Below are positions 53,975 to 62,392 of a stretch of 64,000 nucleotides of DNA, piece after piece (position 1 is the stretch's first letter; the number at the start of each line of letters is the position of its first letter). This DNA is from Chryseobacterium sp. (lineage in GTDB: Bacteria > Bacteroidota > Bacteroidia > Flavobacteriales > Weeksellaceae). The notes under the pieces were generated by a model. It worked only from the letters and a program-made list of their open reading frames with translations. It did no database searches and was not told the origin of the DNA. The stretch lies in assembly GCF_029240215.1 (NCBI RefSeq), contig NZ_JARBTK010000007.1:124001-188000 (forward strand), read 5' to 3'. Both the position numbers and the translations under genes were made by a program.

Positions 53975-55092
53975 TAGCAGACGTGCTGATTATAGGTAAC
54001 GGCCCTGCCGGATTGGCCTCGGCGATCACTTTACGGCAGCATGGTGCCTCGGTAGTTGTGTTGCATCGGTCCGTCGATGCAACACATACTATCCGGGCGG
54101 GAGAAAGCCTCGCAGCTTCCGCCCGATATTCACTCATGGAACTTGACTTATGGGATGACTTTTTAGCTACAGAGCATTCACCATGTTATGGCAATTCTTC
54201 TTGCTGGGGAGATGACCGGTTGTTCTTCTATGATTTTATTCAATCATCATTCGGAGAGGGTTGGTATGTGAATCGTACGGCTTTTCAGTCTATGCTTCTT
54301 CAAAAAGCAGTAGCGGCCGGAGTCAGGTTCATCGAAACGAACCGTACTTTTGGGCTCGTAAGGGAAGATATGTGCTGGCAATACACGGAAGGTCATTCCC
54401 ACATCAAAGCCGCTACAATAATCGATGCCAGTGGCAGGAACAGCTGGCTGAGCAGGCAACTTGGTATAAGACGCATTCGCAGGGATAATCAGATAGCGGT
54501 GGTCAGCTTGCTGGCCTCCTCTAATCCCTTAAGGAGTCAACAAAGTCTTATTGAAGCAGTTCCCGATGGCTGGTGGTATGTTTCGAATGGTGGAGAAGGA
54601 AAGGTTGTTCGTATCTTTTTTACAGATCCTGACCTGCATGACCGGGCAGACTGGCTGGATCCCATGTATTGGTGCAGGAAGAGCATGCAAACGCACTTTG
54701 TAAAGCATCGGGTGCCAATAAGTCGTTACAGCGACATATTGCCTCTACAATATACTTCAGCAGGAAGCCATCACTTGGAATCTTATGCTGGTGAAGGTTG
54801 GCTGGCGGCGGGCGATGCAGCCTGTGCGTTCGATCCATTGTCGTCCCATGGTATCGCTTTTGCTCTGCGTAGTGGCATTGATGCGGGCCTTGCTGTAAGA
54901 GATGTATTGGCGGGTATTTCAGAAGCAGGAAATCATTATGATCAGAAGATCCAACTCGCCTTCCGTTTGTACGGAGAGCAACGTGCAGACCTCTACCGAA
55001 AGGAAACCCGTTGGACAGACCACCCTTATTGGGTAAGAAGACAAGAAGAGCAAAAGCCAACAGTTGCTAAAGGCGGTATGATCATAGAATAA
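53971..55092 (+). CDS. LodB-like FAD-dependent maturation protein
   Basis: 373 residues starting MIADVLIIGNGPAGLASAIT, the GxGxxG FAD site of the tryptophan-halogenase/geranylgeranyl-reductase-like group, with the late GWLAAGDAACAFDPLSSHGI motif. LodB-type flavoproteins are needed to form the CTQ cofactor in LodA. The frame opens 12 codons earlier, but ATG 53971 overlaps the lodA-like stop and directly precedes the FAD motif, so it is preferred. The pair is a textbook lodAB arrangement. Confidence 0.87.
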   Translation: MIADVLIIGNGPAGLASAITLRQHGASVVVLHRSVDATHTIRAGESLAASARYSLMELDLWDDFLATEHSPCYGNSSCWGDDRLFFYDFIQSSFGEGWYVNRTAFQSMLLQKAVAAGVRFIETNRTFGLVREDMCWQYTEGHSHIKAATIIDASGRNSWLSRQLGIRRIRRDNQIAVVSLLASSNPLRSQQSLIEAVPDGWWYVSNGGEGKVVRIFFTDPDLHDRADWLDPMYWCRKSMQTHFVKHRVPISRYSDILPLQYTSAGSHHLESYAGEGWLAAGDAACAFDPLSSHGIAFALRSGIDAGLAVRDVLAGISEAGNHYDQKIQLAFRLYGEQRADLYRKETRWTDHPYWVRRQEEQKPTVAKGGMIIE

Positions 55093-55467
55093 AAACAGGA
55101 AGGTTTAGCTATTAGTTTTATCAAAATTGTTGGTGTAATTTCGAAGGTTGGTCAGTTTCAGCATTTAGATAGGACTAAAAGAAACCCGAAAGCTCTTGAT
55201 TTTTAGGCAGGAAATTCTTGCGAGATAATTGCCGATTATGCCTTCTCCTCTGGTTGATAAATTAAAATAAACTAAAACGCTGTAAACATCATTGCTTACA
55301 GCGTTTTTTGTTTTTACGCTAGTATCAAAAAAGAAATGGCAGAAGAAGCAATTGGAGAAAAGCATTTTTCATAATTTTATTTAATATTAATCCTACCTCG
55401 AAACTTTGAATCAAAGATATCTAAAATACAGAAGGAATAATAAATTGCTTTACGTAAACCGATGTAT
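55093..55467. other. Spacer between the convergent lodB-like and M13 peptidase genes
   Basis: 375 bp with one strong bidirectional terminator (55274-55307) and otherwise nothing recognisable. Confidence 0.6.
55274..55307. terminator. Bidirectional terminator
   Basis: AAAACGCTGTAA and TTACAGCGTTTT form a 12-bp perfect stem around a 10-nt loop, with T-runs on both strands. Confidence 0.85.
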
Positions 55468-57582
55468 TTACCAGATGCGAACTCTTTCTGTAGGTCTAAT
55501 ATAAAGTTTATCTTTTTTAGTGATATTAAAAGCTTTATACCAGGCATCAATGTTTCTTACAACACCATTTACACGGTAGGATGCAGGTGCATGATAATCC
55601 TGTGTTATGACTCTACGATAAGCTTCCGGCGTATAAAGACTACGGTTGACTTGTGCGAATGATAAAAAATAGCGTTGATCCGGTGTATACCCATTTAAGT
55701 TTTTTACATGATCGGGATGCTCTTTGCGGTACAGCTGATAGGCTTCATAGGCAACGGTCGCTCCGGTCAGATCACCTATATTTTCTCCCAAGGTTTGTTT
55801 TCCGTTGATGTGAAGTCCGTCCAGAGGCGAAAAACTATCATATTGTTCGATAAGAAGTTGAGTCCGGCTTTCAAATTGTTTTCTTGTCTTTTGAGTCCAC
55901 CAGTCACGCATTACACCATTGCCGTCAAATTGAGATCCCTGATCGTCAAAACAGTGACCCAACTCGTGTCCGATTATGGCGCCGATAGCACCAAAATTAA
56001 CTGCAGAATCTGCATATGGATCAAAGAATGCGGGCTGCAATATACCCGCCGGAAATTCTATCGAGTTGTACAGTTTACTGCTGGTTGCATCTACAGTCTG
56101 TGGGATCTGATACCAATCTTTGCTGGAAAAAGGTTTTTCTAAAAGAGATCGTTCATAGTCCCAATTTGCCTTTGCAATGAGTTGTTCATTGGCAACAGGA
56201 TTCTTTATATCAAATCTTAATGACGAGTAATCACGCCAAACTTCAGGATATCCGATTCTTACAGTAACAGCCTCTAGTTTGGCTATTGCTTCTTTTCTGC
56301 TGCTTTCATCCAACCAATCCAGTTTTTCTATCCTGATTGCGAACGCTTTACGAATATATTCTACCAGATCCTTAATTTTTTCCAGATATTCCGAAGGAAA
56401 ATACTTTTCTACATATAGCTTACCGATTAACTGTCCCAAACGGTTATTGACATACTGAATTGATTTTTGTTCTCTGGGGACATCGCTGTTGATACCACTT
56501 AATTTGGTACCATAAAAATCAAAATGATTTTTCCGAAACTCTTCGGGCAAAATAGTAGAGTGGTTGACGATCCAATGAAATGCTAAATATGATGACCAGG
56601 TATTGATAGAGGTATTTGCAAATAATGCGGCTTTTGCCTTTATTGCTGAATCTGCCTGCAGGATCACATTGCTTATTTCATCAACCTGTCTTTCCTTTAA
56701 AAATATTTTCCAGGGAAAACCGGGAGCATAGCTATTCAATTCAGAAACAGGCATTACGTGTGAGTTGATTTTGCTATCACGCATTTGTGAGGGTGTCCAC
56801 TGTAATTCCGCTAATTTAGTTTCAATTTCAAGGATGTCATCGGCGCGTTTATCGGCATTTTTAATTCCTGCAAGCTGAAAAGTACGGATGATATATTCTT
56901 TATATGCTTGGCGATACTCTGGGTAAGTGCCGTCTTTTTTTGTATAATATTCCGGTGAAGGTAAACCGATACCACTTTCGTTGAGTGTTACCAGAAATTT
57001 GCTTCTATCCGTCAGATCCGGTCCCGTATGAATAGCAATTATTGAAAAAGATTTTGGATTAGCCATCCATTTTGCGATACCTTCATAACTGTTTAAGGAT
57101 AGGATATTTTCAAGGTCCTTCTGAATCGGCAGCAATCCAAGTTTATCCATATTATGAGTATCAAGATAGCCTAAATAAACTGCATTTACCTGTTTCAAGG
57201 AAGAATTATCGGTTGAAGCTGTTGCCTTTGATCCTGCACGAATAATATCGGCTAATTGTTTGTTGATTTTATCTTTAGCTTCAATATAGCTGTTAAATCC
57301 TGAAGCTCCTGCCGGAATTGTAGTTGACTTCAGCCAACCATCATTCACGTATGTATAAAAGTCTGTACCGGGAGATACTGACTTGCTTATGAATTGGGTT
57401 TCAACTCCCCATTCTCCAAAAGTAGCTTTACCCGTATGGGATTCATATGTTTGCGCATCAATATAGAATAGGGATGGCATTAAAATAAACATTATAAGTT
57501 TTAATTTTCTTTGCCCTGAAACAGAAAATTCTGTTTTGTGAGATCTCATATGCAAATTTGGAAATAAGGTTGGATTGATCAT
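55468..57582 (-). CDS. M13 family metallopeptidase (neprilysin/PepO-like)
   Basis: 704 residues. An N-terminal hydrophobic stretch (LKLIMFILMPSLFYIDAQ) looks like a signal peptide; the true start may be at the Met at 57549. The zinc site is HELGH (539-543) in IGHELGHCFDDQGSQFD, with the third ligand Glu expected in TLGENIGDLTGA, and the C-terminal RVNGVVRNIDAWYKAFN is typical. Members cut peptides in the periplasm or at the surface. It faces the lodAB-like genes and is followed upstream by regulators; no clear functional link is seen. Confidence 0.9.
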   Translation of the reverse strand: MINPTLFPNLHMRSHKTEFSVSGQRKLKLIMFILMPSLFYIDAQTYESHTGKATFGEWGVETQFISKSVSPGTDFYTYVNDGWLKSTTIPAGASGFNSYIEAKDKINKQLADIIRAGSKATASTDNSSLKQVNAVYLGYLDTHNMDKLGLLPIQKDLENILSLNSYEGIAKWMANPKSFSIIAIHTGPDLTDRSKFLVTLNESGIGLPSPEYYTKKDGTYPEYRQAYKEYIIRTFQLAGIKNADKRADDILEIETKLAELQWTPSQMRDSKINSHVMPVSELNSYAPGFPWKIFLKERQVDEISNVILQADSAIKAKAALFANTSINTWSSYLAFHWIVNHSTILPEEFRKNHFDFYGTKLSGINSDVPREQKSIQYVNNRLGQLIGKLYVEKYFPSEYLEKIKDLVEYIRKAFAIRIEKLDWLDESSRKEAIAKLEAVTVRIGYPEVWRDYSSLRFDIKNPVANEQLIAKANWDYERSLLEKPFSSKDWYQIPQTVDATSSKLYNSIEFPAGILQPAFFDPYADSAVNFGAIGAIIGHELGHCFDDQGSQFDGNGVMRDWWTQKTRKQFESRTQLLIEQYDSFSPLDGLHINGKQTLGENIGDLTGATVAYEAYQLYRKEHPDHVKNLNGYTPDQRYFLSFAQVNRSLYTPEAYRRVITQDYHAPASYRVNGVVRNIDAWYKAFNITKKDKLYIRPTERVRIW

Positions 57583-57655
57583 CTTATTATTGATTATAAG
57601 TTGACTAAATTACCACAACATTTATAGCTGTGATTGTACAAATGCGAACAACGAA

Positions 57656-58465
57656 TTATTTTTTTATTGTAAGCAGATAATCTTCTTTTATGAAATTTTT
57701 TGGTGTTGTTTTGATAAAAGAAGCAAATGTACGGTTGAAGTGCGGTTGATCATAATAGCCATTTGAAAGAGCCAATTGAGCCATAGTTAAAGAAAAAAAA
57801 TTGGGGTAGACCATATCATCTAAAGCTTCTCGTACATTGATAATACGAATTAAAAACTTTGGACTTATGCCTATGAATTTTTTAAATAATTTCTGAAGTT
57901 GACGTACAGAACAATTCATTGACTGTGCTAAAGATGAAACGGTTATATTTCCTTTGCTGGCAATAATTATTTGTGTGCTTTCAATGATCAAAGCTGTATT
58001 ACTGTCAGTTTTGAAAAAAGGAACAAAAGCTGTCGCAATGTATTTACATATTAATCTGTTGCTTAGACCAATCATCATATTTAAATCTAAAGTTTTCAGC
58101 CTTGCTATTTCATCAGCAGGGCAAATATGATCAGTAAACAAATAAGCATCTGAAATTCCAAAATGTACCGGCGTCCAGGGAAAAAGCTGAATCATCGTTG
58201 CCTTTGTTCCGGAATAGATATCAATATACATGGTCTCGGTAATTTGACCACAGAAATAAATTCCCTCTGATAATTTCTTGCTCTGATTTTTATGCCTTAT
58301 ATTTAATCCTTCTCCCTGAACAATTGCTATGGTAAAACAGCCATTAGGCGGAACACCTTTGTTTAATATTGAGGGTTGATCCTCTTGGTTATTTAGAATC
58401 CAGAGCTTCTTGATAAAATGAGCAATGCTGCCATTTACATAATACTCTTGATAGATCGGATTCAT
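57656..58465 (-). CDS. AraC family transcriptional regulator
   Basis: 269 residues. The C-terminal double helix-turn-helix is clear (ITVSSLAQSMNCSVRQLQKL, LALSNGYYDQPHFNRTF, TTPKNF). The N-terminal part (YVNGSIAHFIKKLWIL, PNGCFTIAIVQG) is the DUF6597-like sensor domain seen in many Bacteroidota AraC proteins. The frame is open 64 codons further, but that part is not protein-like, so ATG 58465 is chosen. It shares strand with the TetR and M13 genes. Confidence 0.85.
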   Translation of the reverse strand: MNPIYQEYYVNGSIAHFIKKLWILNNQEDQPSILNKGVPPNGCFTIAIVQGEGLNIRHKNQSKKLSEGIYFCGQITETMYIDIYSGTKATMIQLFPWTPVHFGISDAYLFTDHICPADEIARLKTLDLNMMIGLSNRLICKYIATAFVPFFKTDSNTALIIESTQIIIASKGNITVSSLAQSMNCSVRQLQKLFKKFIGISPKFLIRIINVREALDDMVYPNFFSLTMAQLALSNGYYDQPHFNRTFASFIKTTPKNFIKEDYLLTIKK

Positions 58466-58677
58466 TTTGTATGACTTTTCTATTGTAAAACTATAAAAAA
58501 AGAATCTGATATCTATGAAATTAATTATTTTTAATATTAATTGTTTTCCAGCAATAACTGTAGAATGGATACCTTCAGAGATCGTGGAAAAATATTGCTT
58601 TTGATACAAAATAAAAATTGTCTGGAAAATACTTTTATTTTGATTTAAATAGCCCAACGAGTCATTATTGATTTTCC

Positions 58678-59226
58678 CTATAATCTATTAAGTTTATTGA
58701 CCAGATAACTGATCATTTGTGCGACACTTTCGGCAGGGTGAGCAAAATCATTTTCGACCCAATTCTTAATCACTGCGATGCTCCCTTTCTCTCCGAACTG
58801 ATAGGCCATTTCAACAAAGGGTTGTGTTTCCGGGCTCAGTTCAATTTGATCTTCTACCGGGAAATAATTCCGGACATTCGTCAAGATACGAGATAAAATT
58901 CCGCCTCCATCGCCTTTTGTGAAAACTATTTTGCTCATCTCTTTGTCATTTTCCAGCAGTTGGCAGCTAAGCAATATCACCTCGTCCATTTTGTAGCTCT
59001 TGCGTAAGACAGCCGATAATTTTTCAAATACTTCCTCTTCCAGCTCCAGGAGTATATCCAGCGGAATCGTATAATGCCGATAAAATGAATTTCTATTGAC
59101 ATCCGCTGTTTTACATAATTCCGTGATAGAGATCTGAATCAATTCTTTCTCCCTCAACAAGTCAAACAATGCCTCTCGCAATACTTTTTTGGTATACTGA
59201 ACCCTGCGGTCTTTTCTTAATTCCAT
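58678..59226 (-). CDS. TetR family transcriptional regulator
   Basis: 182 residues. The N-terminal HTH reads VLREALFDLLREKELIQISI then TELCKTADVNRNSFYRHY, close to the TetR consensus. The C-terminal ligand domain is unremarkable. Start at ATG 59226 (an upstream in-frame Met at 59289 adds 21 non-HTH residues). It is divergent from the epimerase gene at 59440 with a 213-bp spacer that probably contains its operator; no inverted repeat was spotted. Confidence 0.85.
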   Translation of the reverse strand: MELRKDRRVQYTKKVLREALFDLLREKELIQISITELCKTADVNRNSFYRHYTIPLDILLELEEEVFEKLSAVLRKSYKMDEVILLSCQLLENDKEMSKIVFTKGDGGGILSRILTNVRNYFPVEDQIELSPETQPFVEMAYQFGEKGSIAVIKNWVENDFAHPAESVAQMISYLVNKLNRL

Positions 59227-59439
59227 CTTAATTTTTTTTACTTCCGCTACAAAATCACACACTTTTGCTCCGTATTGTACAGAAATCACCAGTTTGCTAC
59301 ATTAATTCAATTCGTGAGTAATAGTTTTACAAGGCGGTTTTAATAAAGCATCATGTTGGATAACGAACAAACTGTATAACAAATTTAAGTTTATTTTTTA
59401 TGGATAACTTTAATAACATATCATCTTTAATCTAAAACA

Positions 59440-60504
59440 ATGAAAAAGAGCATAGTTAATACAAAAAAAAGAATTCTTCTCACCGGTGCATCGGGAACGG
59501 TCGGTTTCGAAACTTTAAAGCGTTTGGTAAAAGATCCTAATTATGAAATTACTGTCTTTGATGTAAAGACTCCCAAATCAGTTAAAAAATTAACGCCTTT
59601 TCAAGGTCGTGTAGAGATTGTGTATGGTGATGTCGGCAGTTCTTCAGCGGTAGAAAAAGTAAGCCACAATAAGGATTTTACCATTCATTTGGCAGCGATC
59701 ATTCCACCGCTTGCAGATACAGATCCCGAATTGGCCTATCGTGTCAATGTGTTGGGAACAGCAAATCTCATTCACGCTTTGGAAAAAAATTCACCTCAAT
59801 GTCATTTGCTATTCAGTTCCAGCATTTCTGTCTACGGTGATCGCGTCAACAACCCGGAAATTTCCGTGACTGACCCATTGAAACCAAGTCCTGGTGATCA
59901 GTATGGTGAAACGAAGGTATTATGTGAGAAAGCGATTACACAGTCTAATTTGCCCTGGACGATCTTTCGTCTGGCTGCGATTATGGGTAACCATAAAATC
60001 TCTAAACTGATGTTTCACATGCCACTTGATACGCCCATGGAAATCTGTACACCACAGGATACAGGACGGGCTTTTGCCAAAGCAGTTGCTTTTAAAGTCC
60101 AACTTGAAAACCGGATTTTTAATTTGGGTGGAGGAGAAGATTGCGTTATTTTGTACCGCTCCTTTCTTGCAAAGATGTTTGATATATTTGGACTTGGCGA
60201 GGCTAACTTTCCTGAAAAAGCATTTGCAGAAAAGAATTTTCATTGCGGGAGAATGTCTGATGGTGGTCGGCTGGAGGAAATCATCCGTTTTCGTAGACAG
60301 AATTTAGTCGATTATTTCGAGATGGTCAATAGGGAGGTTAATCCTTTTCAAAAGAAAATAACCTTTCTTTTTAGAAACTTAATTAAACGCTGGTTGCTTT
60401 TACAATCGGAACCTTACCAGGCATACCGAAATGGAAATGAAGCGGAAATAGAACATTTTTTCAACAGGAATGAAAAAAAAATGACAGAACCAGCTTATCA
60501 ATAA
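59440..60504 (+). CDS. NAD(P)-dependent epimerase/dehydratase (extended SDR)
   Basis: 354 residues with the cofactor motif ILLTGASGTVGFET, the Ser at FSSSISVYGD and the YxxxK pair in DQYGETKVLCEK. It belongs to the extended SDR group that acts on nucleotide sugars or other carbonyl substrates. The C-terminal third (from about 270) is basic and unlike sugar epimerases. It is divergent from the TetR gene, suggesting control by it, and is followed after 18 bp by a DUF2141 gene. Confidence 0.83.
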   Translation: MKKSIVNTKKRILLTGASGTVGFETLKRLVKDPNYEITVFDVKTPKSVKKLTPFQGRVEIVYGDVGSSSAVEKVSHNKDFTIHLAAIIPPLADTDPELAYRVNVLGTANLIHALEKNSPQCHLLFSSSISVYGDRVNNPEISVTDPLKPSPGDQYGETKVLCEKAITQSNLPWTIFRLAAIMGNHKISKLMFHMPLDTPMEICTPQDTGRAFAKAVAFKVQLENRIFNLGGGEDCVILYRSFLAKMFDIFGLGEANFPEKAFAEKNFHCGRMSDGGRLEEIIRFRRQNLVDYFEMVNREVNPFQKKITFLFRNLIKRWLLLQSEPYQAYRNGNEAEIEHFFNRNEKKMTEPAYQ

Positions 60505-60522
60505 ACTTAAAAAACAGAACGT

Positions 60523-60948
60523 ATGTTACAGAAAATAATAGGTATGGTACTCCTGATTACGATCAACACCACTCTTTTTGCACAATATCATTTTACGGTG
60601 GAAGTGTCTGATTTGGTTCCTGACAAAGGATATGTTTATCTTGGTATTTATAATAAGAAAGGAGGATTTTTAAAGGAAAAATCTACCGTTGCCAATGCTA
60701 AAGTAAAGGCAACGGGAAATAAAGTAAGCTACACATTCAAGGATCTGCCTGTCGGAGAATATGCGGTCGCGGTTTACCAAGATGTCAACAACAATGGCAA
60801 ATGTGACCGAAATATGATCGGTTATCCTACCGAAGGATTTGGTTTTTCAAAGAATTACAGACCCAAACTTTCCGCTCCTTCATTTGATGATGTGAAAATT
60901 AATGTAAAGCAACCTACTAAAGCCAGTATTGCTTTAATGGGAAATTAA
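60523..60948 (+). CDS. DUF2141 domain-containing secreted protein
   Basis: 141 residues with signal peptide (IIGMVLLITINTTLFAQ). The body has VYLGIYNKKGGF, FKDLPVGEYAVAVYQDVNNN and GYPTEGFGFSKNYRP, the DUF2141 pattern of a small beta-sandwich. Function is unknown. Co-transcribed with the upstream epimerase gene. Confidence 0.88.
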   Translation: MLQKIIGMVLLITINTTLFAQYHFTVEVSDLVPDKGYVYLGIYNKKGGFLKEKSTVANAKVKATGNKVSYTFKDLPVGEYAVAVYQDVNNNGKCDRNMIGYPTEGFGFSKNYRPKLSAPSFDDVKINVKQPTKASIALMGN

Positions 60949-61105
60949 GTCTGTTTTCTTATTCCTATAGCTTGTTAAAATTCTATCTCGTACGAAAGAG
61001 ACCAATTATCGGGATTCGAAAATGAAAAATTATAAAGCAATCTAGGTAGATTTTCTGAAACCTTATGTACTTTCATCTCAAAAAGTATAAAGATTCGTTA
61101 TAACG
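60949..61105. other. Spacer after DUF2141 gene
   Basis: 157 bp with no hairpin terminator or gene seen. Confidence 0.4.
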
Positions 61106-61378
61106 CTACTTCCGATCGTATTTAAAATTAATAAGAAGGTCGAAGTCTAATCCTCTATATATTTTTTCTAATGTTTCTTTAGCTTCTCACAAAATAATAC
61201 TGGCACTGACAATATCTGCGGGAAATACAAGTTCTGTCCCTGAACCGTTCTGAAACTTGAACACAATTGCGTTACAATGCCTCCCGTCTTCCGTTGCAAG
61301 ATAGGTCAGTGCTTTGAAATGAGGTCTTTTTTTACAGTTTAAAAGAATGTTTGAAGATCTGACTACAACAATTACCAA
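61106..61378 (-). pseudogene. Small ORF of unknown family with an in-frame stop
   Basis: The minus frame from 61378 reads LLNCKKRPHFKALTYLATED, ELVFPADIVSASIIL, then TGA at 61187-61189. The same frame continues for 26 more protein-like codons (EAKETLEKIYRGLDFDLLIN and on) to a TAG at 61106-61108. This looks like one gene cut by a nonsense change, or a chance ORF. No family recognised. Confidence 0.4.
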
Positions 61379-61452
61379 TTTGGACTACTTTCACACAACG
61401 GCAATCAGGAATTTTGTACTTGAAATTGAAGTCAGCTTTAGAAACAATTTAA

Positions 61453-61969
<517 letters not shown>

Positions 61970-62321
61970 TAAAGCAAAACAAATTGTTTCTCCACCGGAA
62001 GACCTGGAAAGCTATGAAGGTATTGCTTTATATTTCCATCCAGACTTTATCCGAAATTATCCTTTAGTAAAAACGATCACTCAATATGGCTTTTTCTCTT
62101 ACGATGTTTCAGAAGCCTTGTTTTTATCTGCAAAAGAAAAGGAGATTATAGCCAATTTATTTGCTTCAATAGCCAACGAATTAGCCAACAATATTGACAG
62201 TTTCAACCAGGATGTTTTGGTGTCGCAGATGGAATTGTTATTGAATTACAGCAATCGTTTTTATAATAGCCAATCTATCAATCACGACATCATTACTCCT
62301 TTGGACAAACTAATATTTTGA
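61970..62321 (+). pseudogene. AraC family regulator fragment
   Basis: The frame reads KQIVSPPEDLESYEGIALYF, HPDFIRNYPLVKTITQYGFF, SYDVSEALFLSAKEKE and on to SQMELLLNYSNRFYN, then stops after LDKLIF. This is the N-terminal sensor region of AraC regulators that often sit near aldo/keto reductases; the DNA-binding domain and the first part are missing. It is joined directly to the broken AKR gene by an apparent deletion. Confidence 0.75.
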
Positions 62322-62392
62322 CACAAAAAGAATACAAAATACTATCATTAAAAATTGCCTGTCTGGAACATCTTTATTAATATTGTGTCAAT

